This document shows, one piece after another, positions 16,034 through 23,819 of a stretch of DNA of 30,692 bases. Positions within the stretch are counted from its first letter, which is position 1, and each line of letters starts with the position of its first letter. The position numbers were made by a program, and so were the translations under genes. A model generated the notes under the pieces. It ran no database searches. It was not told the DNA's origin and was given only the letters and a program-made list of their open reading frames with translations. This DNA comes from JAYOFM01 sp038117225 (GTDB lineage: Bacteria > Pseudomonadota > Alphaproteobacteria > Rhodospirillales > Casp-alpha2): the NCBI GenBank assembly GCA_038117225.1, contig JAYOFM010000034.1, forward strand, positions 1 through 30,692, in the 5' to 3' direction.

Positions 16034-17698
16034 ATGGCCGAAAACGGCGTAGACGAGTCAATCGTACAAAGCTTTGCCGACCTGGGCCTGAGCGACGAGC
16101 TAGTCAGAGCCGTCACCGACGCCGGGTACACGAAGCCGACCCCGATCCAGGCAAAAGCCATCCCGCAAGTCCTTATGGGGCGCGACGTGCTGGGCTGTGC
16201 GCAGACGGGCACCGGCAAGACGGCATCGTTCACGCTACCGATGATCGATATTCTCGCCTCCGGCCGCGCCAAGGCGCGCATGCCCCGATCGTTGATCCTT
16301 GAGCCGACCCGCGAGCTTGCCGCCCAGGTGGCGGAGAACTTCGACATCTATGGCAAATACCACAAGCTCAACAAGGCGTTGCTGATCGGCGGCACCTCCA
16401 TGGATGAGCAGCTGAAGGTGCTGAGCCGCGGCGTAGATGTGCTGATCGCAACGCCGGGCCGACTGCTGGACGTGTTCGAGCGCGGGCATCTCTTGATGAA
16501 TGATGTCCGTATCCTGGTCATAGACGAGTCCGACCGCATGCTCGACATGGGCTTCATTCCCGATGTCGAACGTATCGTCAGCCTGATCCCGCCGATCCGC
16601 ACGACGCTTCTGTTTTCGGCCACCATGCCGCGCGAAATCAAGCGGCTGGCCGACAAGTTCCTGATGAATCCGCGCGAGATCTCGGTCGCGCCACCAGCAT
16701 CCACGTCTGACACCATCACCCAGCACCTGGTGGTTGTGCACGGCGGAAGCGACCGCAGCCCGGGCGGTCCGCAGAAGACCAAGCGGGCGCTGTTACGACG
16801 CCTTCTCGAGTCCGAAGAGATCAAGAACGCGCTGATTTTCTGTAATCGCAAGCGGGACGTCGATGTCGTCTGCCGCTCGCTGCAACGCCATGGTTACGCG
16901 GCGGCGCGATTGCACGGTGATATGGCGCAATCGGAACGCATGGCGACGCTGGAACGCTTCAAGAAGGACGAATTCAAGCTTCTGGTCTGTTCCGACGTGG
17001 CGGCACGTGGTCTCGATATTCAAGGTATGAGCCACGTCTTCAATTTCGACGTGCCGACCCACCCTGAAGATTATGTGCACCGCATCGGCCGCACCGGCCG
17101 CGCTGGCCGCGAAGGCCGTGCCTTCATGTTGGCATTGCCGGAAGACGGCAAATACGTCGACGCAATTCAAGGTGTGATCGGCAAGCCGATTCCGCGCATG
17201 TCGCTCGCCGGCGAGGACGCCAACGTGGCCCTCGATGATGCGGCGCCGCGTCGCGGCGGCGGCGGACGTGGTCGCGACCGAGGACGAGGCCGCGAGCGAT
17301 CCGCGTCCGCGACGAACGTGCCAGAACCGGAAAAGACGGTGGCTGAGGCCCCCCCCGTAACGGCGCCGGCAGTTGAGGAAATTGCCGAACCGCAGACCGA
17401 CACGACGATCCCCATCGAAAGCGTCGCCGATACGGCGAAAGAGGCATCGGTGGAAGCGCCTGTCGAAACGCCGGCACCGGCACCGCGTGAATGGCAACGG
17501 GATGCGAAAGCCAAGCCGGCGCGCGAACGTGCGCCGGGAAAACGTGGTGGCCGAGGAGGCCGCGATTCCGGGGCGGATACAGACAACGGTGGCCCGGTGA
17601 AGGGCCTCGGCGAACATATGCCGTTCTTCCTCACCCAGGCGGTGCCCAAGGTCGCGGCTCGAAGCGCGGCCGACAAGGACGCCAGCGAAGAAGACTAG
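16034..17698 (+). CDS. DEAD-box RNA helicase (RhlE-like) with a charged tail
   Basis: ATP-dependent RNA helicase, 554 residues. The Q motif is 'PTPIQ' at 35-39, Walker A 'AQTGTGKT' at 56-63, motif Ia 'PTREL' at 91-95, SAT at 195-197, and 'HRIGRTGRAGR' at 349-359. Motif II reads DESD (164-167) instead of DEAD. The essential Asp-Glu and final Asp are kept, so activity is likely. After about residue 400 comes a disordered tail of RG-rich blocks around a Glu/Pro/Ala-rich spacer, probably for RNA binding. An in-frame GTG at 15977 lies before the predicted transcription start, and GCGAGA precedes the ATG at 16034, so I use 16034. Threonine aldolase follows after 22 bases and is probably co-transcribed. 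Confidence 0.93.
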   Translation: MAENGVDESIVQSFADLGLSDELVRAVTDAGYTKPTPIQAKAIPQVLMGRDVLGCAQTGTGKTASFTLPMIDILASGRAKARMPRSLILEPTRELAAQVAENFDIYGKYHKLNKALLIGGTSMDEQLKVLSRGVDVLIATPGRLLDVFERGHLLMNDVRILVIDESDRMLDMGFIPDVERIVSLIPPIRTTLLFSATMPREIKRLADKFLMNPREISVAPPASTSDTITQHLVVVHGGSDRSPGGPQKTKRALLRRLLESEEIKNALIFCNRKRDVDVVCRSLQRHGYAAARLHGDMAQSERMATLERFKKDEFKLLVCSDVAARGLDIQGMSHVFNFDVPTHPEDYVHRIGRTGRAGREGRAFMLALPEDGKYVDAIQGVIGKPIPRMSLAGEDANVALDDAAPRRGGGGRGRDRGRGRERSASATNVPEPEKTVAEAPPVTAPAVEEIAEPQTDTTIPIESVADTAKEASVEAPVETPAPAPREWQRDAKAKPARERAPGKRGGRGGRDSGADTDNGGPVKGLGEHMPFFLTQAVPKVAARSAADKDASEED

Positions 17699-17720
17699 AG
17701 ACCAGGCGAGGAACTGAACG

Positions 17721-18782
17721 ATGGCCGCACCGAAGGCACCGGCCGACGCCGGCATCCACGTCGATCTTTATAGTGATACCCATTCACGCCCGTCCCAGGC
17801 CATGCGCAAGGCCATGGCCGAAGCTGAATGCGGCGACGAACAGGCGGGCGAGGATCCGACCACCAATCTGTTGCAGGACATGGTTGCCGAGCTGCTGGGG
17901 AAGCAGGCCGCCGTCTACCTGCCGTCCGGCACCATGTGCAACGAAATCTCCTATCGCGTCTGGTGCCGGCCGGGCGATGAAATCATCATGGACAAGACCG
18001 GCCACGGCTTCAATTTCGAAACTGGCGGTCCGGCGGCCCTATCCGGCGCCATGTGTTATCCGCTTGACGGCGATCTCGGCATCTTCACCGCCGATCAAGT
18101 GCGCGACGCCATTCGCGGCGCCAGCCGTCATCAACCGCGTTCGCGGGTACTTAACGTGGAAAATACCGCGAATCTCGGCGGCGGCCGCATTTGGCCGCTT
18201 GAACGTATCGCCGAGGTCACGGCGGTTGCCAAGGAGCACGGTCTCGCGTGCCACATGGATGGTGCGCGGCTGATGAATGCCGTGGTTGCGTCGGGCGTCG
18301 CGGCGAAGGATTTCGCGGCGCCGTTCGATTCCGTGTGGATCGATTTGTCCAAGGGCCTTGGTTGCCCCATCGGCGGCGTGCTGGCCGGCGACGCCGACTT
18401 CATCGAGGAAGCGTTCCGCTGCAAGCATCAGTTCGGCGGCGCCATGCGTCAATCCGGCATCATCGCGGCCGCCGGTGTCTACGCCCTCAACCACAATGTC
18501 GGCCGGCTGGCCGACGACCACGCCAACGCCCAGGCGTTCGCTGACGGCATCAAAGGCATCAAGGGTATAAGGCTGCAAAACGACACGATCGACACCAACT
18601 TGGTATTCTTCGATGTTTCCGGCACCGGGCTTTCGGGCGCGGAAATCGGCCAGCGTACCGCTGCGAAGGGCGTGCGTATCGGCGCCATGTCGGCGACCAT
18701 GATGCGCGCAGTCACCCACCTGGATGTCGACCGCGCCGGTATCGACGACGCCATCGCCGCCGTCGCGGACGCGGTCTCCTAA
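17721..18782 (+). CDS. low-specificity threonine aldolase family lyase
   Basis: PLP-dependent fold-type I enzyme of 353 residues that splits beta-hydroxy amino acids such as threonine or allo-threonine into glycine and an aldehyde. The N-terminal 'DLYSDTHSRPSQAMRKAM' matches the family opening, 'YLPSGTMCN' is at 66-74, 'HMDGARL' at 178-184, and the PLP lysine is Lys211 in 'WIDLSKGLGCP'. GAGGAA lies 9 bases before the ATG. It sits 22 bases after the helicase gene. With hom in the window it touches threonine metabolism from both ends, but the genes are not linked. Stereospecificity cannot be read from the sequence. Confidence 0.93.
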   Translation: MAAPKAPADAGIHVDLYSDTHSRPSQAMRKAMAEAECGDEQAGEDPTTNLLQDMVAELLGKQAAVYLPSGTMCNEISYRVWCRPGDEIIMDKTGHGFNFETGGPAALSGAMCYPLDGDLGIFTADQVRDAIRGASRHQPRSRVLNVENTANLGGGRIWPLERIAEVTAVAKEHGLACHMDGARLMNAVVASGVAAKDFAAPFDSVWIDLSKGLGCPIGGVLAGDADFIEEAFRCKHQFGGAMRQSGIIAAAGVYALNHNVGRLADDHANAQAFADGIKGIKGIRLQNDTIDTNLVFFDVSGTGLSGAEIGQRTAAKGVRIGAMSATMMRAVTHLDVDRAGIDDAIAAVADAVS

Positions 18783-18942
18783 CAACGCTCGGATTCAGTT
18801 CGTCGCCATCTGAACCTGACGTCAGTCATCGACTCCTTCGATGTTCGGTCCATTCGAGAACAGGGCGGCGTGAGCCGAACGGTACATGATCCTCGTGGGC
18901 ATTCCTTTCTTCGCGGTTTGATTTTTATGCGTCATAAATTTT

Positions 18943-18956
18943 GAACCACTTGGTCC
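18943..18956. promoter_or_regulatory. second TetR-like palindrome, downstream of tetR
   Basis: This 14-base sequence, GAACCACTTGGTCC, matches 10 of 14 positions of the palindrome upstream of tetR and is followed by ATAATT where the other is followed by ATTATA. Its core ACCA-CT-TGGT is a perfect inverted repeat. It lies in the AT-rich spacer (18783-18991) between threonine aldolase and tetR, with no gene start close by to explain an operator. I found no gene or clear terminator in the rest of that spacer. Confidence 0.4.
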
Positions 18957-18991
18957 ATAATTAAGAAATAATATAGCGAGATGATCGTTTC

Positions 18992-19573
18992 TCAGTTCAA
19001 TGGCAGAAGCGCCGTATCAGCGATATCACGCAGGGTTTCGCGTTCCGGATTGGCCTTGCCGATCAATAGCATGCCGTTGATCGCGGCGGTCAGGAACCGC
19101 GCCGTGGCCCGGGCATCGCGTTCCTCGTTAATGTGACCTTCAACCTGACCCCGCTTAACAAGCTTGAAGAATGCCGCCTCGATCAACCCAAGCCCGTCGC
19201 GCACCGCCCTGCCGGCCACATCATCATGAATGGCCACTTCCGAGGCACAATTGTTGAGAAAACAGCCACGCCGACCCTCGTCGCTGAGAATACGCTCAAT
19301 GGCGCGGTCGAACAGCGATGCAATGACCCGGCGCGCCGGTGCATCTATTTCGGCGGCGGCAACGACCTGATCGGAAACCGTGCGTTTGTAGTGCTCAATG
19401 CTCGACATAAACAGGTCGTGCTTGCAGCCGAAAGTCTCATAAAGGCTGGACTTGGACAGTCCCATGGCCGCCGTCAGATCGCTCAATGACGTCGCCTCAT
19501 AGCCTTTCGACCAGAACACTTGCATGGCCTGGTCGAGGGCAACCGTCGTATCGAATTCACGTGGCCGAGCCAT
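18992..19573 (-). CDS. TetR/AcrR-family transcriptional regulator
   Basis: A 193-residue repressor. The N-terminal helix-turn-helix spans about 10-55, with the recognition part 'GLSKSSLYETFGCKHDLF' near 38-55. The C-terminal half is the ligand-binding, dimerising domain, with 'GRRGCFLNNCASEVA' near 100-115, a pattern common in TetR proteins that respond to electrophiles or small aromatic compounds. The ATG at 19573 fits the usual 'MARPREFD' opening. It stands alone, with thiSG upstream in the same direction and threonine aldolase convergent. A perfect palindrome overlies its probable promoter, which suggests autoregulation. I cannot name the ligand or target. Confidence 0.93.
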   Translation of the reverse strand: MARPREFDTTVALDQAMQVFWSKGYEATSLSDLTAAMGLSKSSLYETFGCKHDLFMSSIEHYKRTVSDQVVAAAEIDAPARRVIASLFDRAIERILSDEGRRGCFLNNCASEVAIHDDVAGRAVRDGLGLIEAAFFKLVKRGQVEGHINEERDARATARFLTAAINGMLLIGKANPERETLRDIADTALLPLN

Positions 19574-19620
19574 GTGTTTAGCTTCCTAATTATCGGAAGG
19601 CGCCATTTTTACCATGTAAC

Positions 19621-19640
19621 GGACCGCACGGTCCATTATA
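19621..19640 (-). promoter_or_regulatory. tetR promoter -10 with operator palindrome
   Basis: On the minus strand a perfect TATAAT (complement of 19635-19640) is followed directly by GGACCGTGCGGTCC (19634-19621), an inverted repeat of two 6-base arms around two bases. A repressor bound here would cover the transcription start of tetR. No good -35 is visible at 16-18 bases. The rest of the spacer (19574-19687) holds nothing else that I recognise. Confidence 0.55.
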
Positions 19641-19687
19641 AAAATGAACGCCTATTTGCATGCGGCCGTAACGGCAATGATCACGTG

Positions 19688-20689
19688 CTAGATAAGGCCG
19701 GCGAGCGGCGATGAGGGGTCGGCGTACAGCTTCTTTGACATGCGGCCGGCGAGATAAGCGTCCCGCCCGGCCTCGACGGCCGCTTTCATGGCGCGCGCCA
19801 TGCGTACCGGGTCCGAGGCCTCGGCGATGGCGGTATTCATCAGCACTCCGTCGGCGCCTAGTTCCATGGCGATGGTGGCGTCGGACGCGGTCCCGACCCC
19901 GGCATCGACGATCACCGGCACTTCGGTCTGTTCGATGATTAGGCGGATGTTGACCGGATTTTGAATGCCGAGGCCGGAACCGATCGGCGCCCCTAGCGGC
20001 ATCACCGCCACGGCACCCGCCTCTTCCACCCGCTTGCACAGCAGCGGGTCGTCGGAACAATAAACCATCACCTTGAAGCCTTCGTTCGTCAGTTTTTCGG
20101 TGGCTTCGATGGTTTCAATCATCATTGGATAAAGCGTCTTCTGTTCACCGAGAATTTCCAGCTTCACCAGGTCCCACCCGCCCATTTCGCGCGCCAAACG
20201 CAACGTGCGCAGCGCGTCATCGGTGGTGAAACAGCCGGCCGTGTTGGGCAAATAGGTAAAGCGTTTGGGATCAACGAAGTCGCTCAGCATCGGTTGGTCG
20301 GGATCGCTCAAATTGATCCGCCGCATGGCGACCGTGATGATTTCAGCGCCCGATGCCTCCAGGGCGTCCAGATTCTGTTGGTAGGTCTTATATTTTCCAG
20401 TGCCAACGATCAGCCGTGACATAAACGAACGGCCGGCGACGACCAGTGGATCATCCGTGAGCACAACACCTGCATTGGGACCATCCGGCGCGCCGCCGCC
20501 AATGAAGTGGACGACCTCCAACTTATCGCCGTCGATCACGGAAATTTCAGCGTATTGGGACTTCGGTACGATTTCGAGATTGCGCTCGACCGCGACCTTG
20601 CGGGAATCGATGCCGATTTCACCCAGCAACTCGGCCACGCTCAGCGGCGCATCGAACTGGCGTTGTTCACCATTAATGGTAACGTTCAT
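19688..20689 (-). CDS. thiSG: ThiS-ThiG fusion: sulfur carrier and thiazole synthase
   Basis: A single 333-residue frame joins two thiamin-pathway proteins. Residues 1-66 are ThiS, the ubiquitin-like sulfur carrier, ending in 'VHFIGGG'. After a short linker ('APDGPNAGVVLTDD') residues 80-333 are ThiG, which makes thiazole phosphate from DXP, dehydroglycine and ThiS thiocarboxylate. ThiG shows 'LIVGTGKYKTYQQN', the catalytic-lysine stretch 'DLVKLEILG', and 'PVIVDAGVGTASDA'. ThiS must expose its C-terminal Gly-Gly to be charged, so the fusion implies cleavage or a different mechanism. Fusions of this kind are known in some alphaproteobacteria. The frame is open much further upstream, but homology starts at the ATG at 20689 with GAGG just before it. 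No TPP riboswitch is recognisable in 20690-20863. Confidence 0.94.
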   Translation of the reverse strand: MNVTINGEQRQFDAPLSVAELLGEIGIDSRKVAVERNLEIVPKSQYAEISVIDGDKLEVVHFIGGGAPDGPNAGVVLTDDPLVVAGRSFMSRLIVGTGKYKTYQQNLDALEASGAEIITVAMRRINLSDPDQPMLSDFVDPKRFTYLPNTAGCFTTDDALRTLRLAREMGGWDLVKLEILGEQKTLYPMMIETIEATEKLTNEGFKVMVYCSDDPLLCKRVEEAGAVAVMPLGAPIGSGLGIQNPVNIRLIIEQTEVPVIVDAGVGTASDATIAMELGADGVLMNTAIAEASDPVRMARAMKAAVEAGRDAYLAGRMSKKLYADPSSPLAGLI

Positions 20690-20863
20690 GGGGCCTCTGT
20701 ATTCACGAGCCCCGCAGCCGGCAATTGCCACGGAGAGTTGAGCAAGTATGACGCCCGCGCCCCGGTATTTCAACGGCGCGCGCACAACAAATCCTGCTGT
20801 TTGCGGGTCCCGACGGCGTGTTATACATCGTTGATTCGCATGCCGACATGAAAGGTCGCTCCG

Positions 20864-21310
20864 GTGCCGACGATTATGATTCTCAACGGCCCCAACCTCA
20901 ATCTGCTGGGACAGCGGGAGCCGGATATCTATGGCTCGCAGACGCTGGCCGACATTGAGGCCGCCTGTGCCGCCCGGGCCGATGCATGTGGCGTCGCCGT
21001 GGATTTTCGCCAATCCAACGGCGAGGGCGAACTGGTCGATTGGATTCACGAAGCGCGCGAGACGGCGGACGGCATCATCATTAACGCTGGTGCCTATACG
21101 CATACCTCGGTGGCATTGCTCGACGCTCTGACCGTTTTCGGCAAGCCGGTTATCGAGGTGCATCTTTCAAACATCCTTAGCCGTGACGACTTTCGCCACC
21201 ATTCGTACATCGCCAAGATCGCGACGGGCGTGATCTGCGGACTCGGCGGCGTCGGTTATGAATTGGCGATCGACGCCTTGGCGCGGCGCCTCGATGGGGT
21301 CGGGAGCTAA
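20864..21310 (+). CDS. aroQ: type II 3-dehydroquinate dehydratase
   Basis: Dehydrates 3-dehydroquinate to 3-dehydroshikimate in aromatic amino-acid synthesis. It has 148 residues, the usual length. Family motifs follow in order: 'LNGPNLNLLGQREPDIYG' near 7-24 with the catalytic tyrosine, 'QSNGEGELVDWIHEA', 'NAGAYTHTSVALLDAL', and 'EVHLSNILSRDDFRHHSY' with the catalytic histidine. The start is GTG at 20864, with AAGG 8 bases upstream; an ATG at 20876 is too far into the conserved strand. It is divergent from thiSG and 4 bases before accB, heading the aroQ-accB-accC-aat run. Confidence 0.96.
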   Translation: MPTIMILNGPNLNLLGQREPDIYGSQTLADIEAACAARADACGVAVDFRQSNGEGELVDWIHEARETADGIIINAGAYTHTSVALLDALTVFGKPVIEVHLSNILSRDDFRHHSYIAKIATGVICGLGGVGYELAIDALARRLDGVGS

Positions 21311-21314
21311 ATCG

Positions 21315-21791
21315 ATGGCCAAATCACCGGCAAACAAATCATCCGGGAGCCCCGTCGACGCCGACGTTATCCGCGAATTGGCGGCGTTGCTTGACGAAAC
21401 CGGTCTGGCCGAAATCGAGGTCGGGCAAGGTGATTGGAAAGTCCGCGTCGCCAAGGACCGCGGTGCATCGATGATCGCGGCGGCGCCAGCGATCGCAAAT
21501 GCCAGCCCCGCGGCGCCGTCACCCGCACCAACGAGCGCGGCCTCTCTGACCGATCACCCCGGCGCCATCATCGCGCCCGTGGTCGGCACCGTCTATGTTG
21601 CCCCCGACCCGGAAAGCGAACCATTCGTCCGCGTCGGTGACCAAGTGACCGAGGGACAGACCCTGGTCATGATCGAAGCCATGAAGGTGTTCAACCCGAT
21701 ACCCGCGCCGAAAGCCGGCAAGGTCGCCCAGATTCTCGTTTCCAACGGCGACCCGGTCGAATACGGCGAGGTCATCGTGATCCTCGAATAG
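21315..21791 (+). CDS. accB: biotin carboxyl carrier protein of acetyl-CoA carboxylase
   Basis: Carries biotin between the carboxylase and transferase halves of acetyl-CoA carboxylase, the first step of fatty acid synthesis. It has 158 residues. The N-terminal helix 'ADVIRELAALLDETGLAEIEV' (16-36) is followed by an alanine/proline-rich linker (about 54-76). The C-terminal biotinyl domain has the modified lysine, Lys124, in 'IEAMKVFNPI'. The usual sequence has Leu-Met after the lysine; Val-Phe here is tolerated. GGGAG lies 8 bases before the ATG at 21315. It is followed 4 bases later by accC. Confidence 0.96.
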   Translation: MAKSPANKSSGSPVDADVIRELAALLDETGLAEIEVGQGDWKVRVAKDRGASMIAAAPAIANASPAAPSPAPTSAASLTDHPGAIIAPVVGTVYVAPDPESEPFVRVGDQVTEGQTLVMIEAMKVFNPIPAPKAGKVAQILVSNGDPVEYGEVIVILE

Positions 21792-21795
21792 GCCG

Positions 21796-23160
21796 ATGAT
21801 CGAAAAAGTCCTGATCGCCAACCGCGGAGAGATCGCGTTACGCATCCTGCGCGGGTGCAGCGAGATGGGCATCCGTACCGTCGCCGTGCATTCCACGGCC
21901 GATCAAGACGCCATGCACGTTCGCCTCGCCAACGAACGGGTATGTATCGGCCCGCCGTCTGCCCGCGACAGCTATCTGAACGCCGCGGCCGTGTTATCGG
22001 CTGCCGAAATCACCGGCGCCGATGCCATCCACCCGGGTTACGGATTTCTTTCCGAAAACGCCGACTTCGCCGAGATGGTGGAAGAACACGGATTGACCTT
22101 CATCGGCCCCAAGCCGGCCCACATTCGCCTGATGGGCGATAAGATCGCGGCCAAGCAGGCGGCGACCGACGCTGGCCTTCCCGTTGTGCCCGGCTCCGCC
22201 GGCGCCGTCGACAACCTCGACGCGGCCCGGGAGGCCGCGGAGGCCATCGGGTATCCGGTATTGATCAAGGCCGCCGCAGGTGGTGGCGGACGCGGCATGA
22301 AAGTGGCGCCGGATGCCGCTTCTCTCGTCGAATCCTTCAATATTGCCCGCACCGAAGCGGAAGCCGCGTTTGGCGACGGCAGCGTTTACGTGGAAAAGTT
22401 TCTCGCGCGCCCCCGTCATATCGAAGTTCAGGTACTGGCCGACGGTCAAGGCGGTGTCGTCCATCTGGGCGAACGCGACTGTTCGTTGCAGCGCCGCCAC
22501 CAGAAGGTTCTCGAGGAGGCCCCCTCCCCGGCACTGAATGGGGACCAGCGGCTCGCCATCGGCGACACCGTGGTCAAGGCCATGAAGGCGCTCAACTACC
22601 GAAGCGTCGGCACGGTCGAATTTCTCTACGACAACGGTGCCTTTTATTTCATTGAGATGAATACCCGCCTGCAGGTCGAACACCCAGTAACCGAGATGAT
22701 CACGGGCATTGATCTGGTACGTGAAATGATACGGGTCGCGGCGGGATCACCGCTTGGCTTCACGCAGGACGACGTGCGATTTCACGGCCATGCCATCGAA
22801 TGCCGGATCAACGCCGAGGACCCGGAAACCTTCATGCCGCGCCCGGGCCGGGTCGGTGATTACCATGCGCCAGGCGGATTGGGCGTGCGGGTCGATTCCA
22901 GCTTGTATGGTGGCTACACCGTACCGCCATATTACGACAGCATGATCGCCAAGCTGATCGTTCATGGTACCAGTCGCAACGAATGCCTGATGCGAATGCG
23001 CCGCGCGCTGTCGGAATACGTCATCGACGGCATGGTGACGACCATCCCCCTGCACCAGATGCTGATCGGCAACGCCGATTTCGTGAATGGCGACTACGAC
23101 GTGAACTGGCTCGAGAGCCTGTTACGCGACCAGGCTGACGATGGGAGCGACGATCCGTGA
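21796..23160 (+). CDS. accC: biotin carboxylase of acetyl-CoA carboxylase
   Basis: ATP-dependent carboxylation of the biotin on AccB, using bicarbonate. It has 454 residues, the usual length. The glycine-rich ATP loop 'GGGGRGM' is at 162-168, 'HIEVQVLADGQGGVVHLGERDCSLQRRHQKVLE' around 208-240, and the metal/active-site stretch 'EMNTRLQVEHPVTE' at 287-300. The ATG at 21796 is 4 bases after accB. The stop overlaps the GTG of aat (GTGA, 23157-23160), so aat is translationally coupled to it. Confidence 0.97.
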   Translation: MIEKVLIANRGEIALRILRGCSEMGIRTVAVHSTADQDAMHVRLANERVCIGPPSARDSYLNAAAVLSAAEITGADAIHPGYGFLSENADFAEMVEEHGLTFIGPKPAHIRLMGDKIAAKQAATDAGLPVVPGSAGAVDNLDAAREAAEAIGYPVLIKAAAGGGGRGMKVAPDAASLVESFNIARTEAEAAFGDGSVYVEKFLARPRHIEVQVLADGQGGVVHLGERDCSLQRRHQKVLEEAPSPALNGDQRLAIGDTVVKAMKALNYRSVGTVEFLYDNGAFYFIEMNTRLQVEHPVTEMITGIDLVREMIRVAAGSPLGFTQDDVRFHGHAIECRINAEDPETFMPRPGRVGDYHAPGGLGVRVDSSLYGGYTVPPYYDSMIAKLIVHGTSRNECLMRMRRALSEYVIDGMVTTIPLHQMLIGNADFVNGDYDVNWLESLLRDQADDGSDDP

Positions 23161-23819
23161 ATCGGCGCGACGGCGAGCCCGGCCTGACGCCGGACCTGCT
23201 GTTGCGTGCTTATGCCGCCGGGATATTTCCCATGGCCGAATCCCGCGACGACGATCATGTCTTCTGGGTCGATCCGCAGATGCGCGGAATCCTTCCTCTC
23301 GACGCCGTGCACATCCCGCGCAGTCTAAGAAAGGTCGTACGCCAAGGGCGTTTCGAAGTGCGCATCGACAGCGCCTTCGCCGACGTGATCGCCGGCTGCG
23401 CGACGCGGGCGCGTGATCGCCATGACACCTGGATCAACGCCCCGATTGAGCGCGCGGTCATCGCGTTACACGACATGGGATTCGCGCACAGCGTGGAAAG
23501 CTGGCGCGACGGTCGACTGGTCGGTGGGCTGTATGGCGTGGCGCTTCGAGGCGCCTTCTTCGGCGAAAGCATGTTTTCCACTGAAACGGATGCCAGCAAG
23601 GTGGCGCTGGTTCATCTGGTATCGCGGCTCCGCTGGGCGCGTTTTCGATTGCTCGATACGCAATTCGTCACCGAACACCTGAAACGCTTCGGCGCCATCG
23701 AGATCCCAGCGCGGCACTATTTGGAACGGCTGGAAGAAGCGCTAAACCACCAGTGTCTATTTCCACTCGAAATGACGGACACGGAGCGTACCGACGCCTT
23801 GAACGATTTCCTCGGTTAG
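23157..23819 (+). CDS. aat: leucyl/phenylalanyl-tRNA-protein transferase
   Basis: Adds Leu or Phe from tRNA to the N terminus of proteins starting with Arg or Lys, marking them for ClpS/ClpAP degradation (N-end rule). It has 220 residues. Characteristic stretches include 'LLLRAYAAGIFPMAES', 'FWVDPQMRGILPL', 'TWINAPIERAVIALHDMGFAHSVESW', 'GGLYGVALRGAFFGESMFS' and 'LLDTQFVTEHLKRFGA'. The start is GTG at 23157, overlapping the accC stop. Its stop codon overlaps that of the convergent Rieske gene (23816-23819). No clpS is nearby. Confidence 0.95.
   Translation: MNRRDGEPGLTPDLLLRAYAAGIFPMAESRDDDHVFWVDPQMRGILPLDAVHIPRSLRKVVRQGRFEVRIDSAFADVIAGCATRARDRHDTWINAPIERAVIALHDMGFAHSVESWRDGRLVGGLYGVALRGAFFGESMFSTETDASKVALVHLVSRLRWARFRLLDTQFVTEHLKRFGAIEIPARHYLERLEEALNHQCLFPLEMTDTERTDALNDFLG

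Noticed and set aside
16793..17755. Minus-strand open frame of about 320 codons across the helicase tail
   Set aside because: Opposite the RG-rich tail and rich in Arg, Phe and His. It has no motif and no ribosome site, and it is explained as a shadow.
18816..18825. Perfect palindrome CTGACGTCAG after threonine aldolase
   Set aside because: A 10-base palindrome is expected many times by chance in 30 kb, and it has no T-run or promoter next to it.
20690..20863. TPP riboswitch upstream of thiSG
   Set aside because: Neither CTGAGA nor the GAACCTGATC-type element is present on the minus strand.
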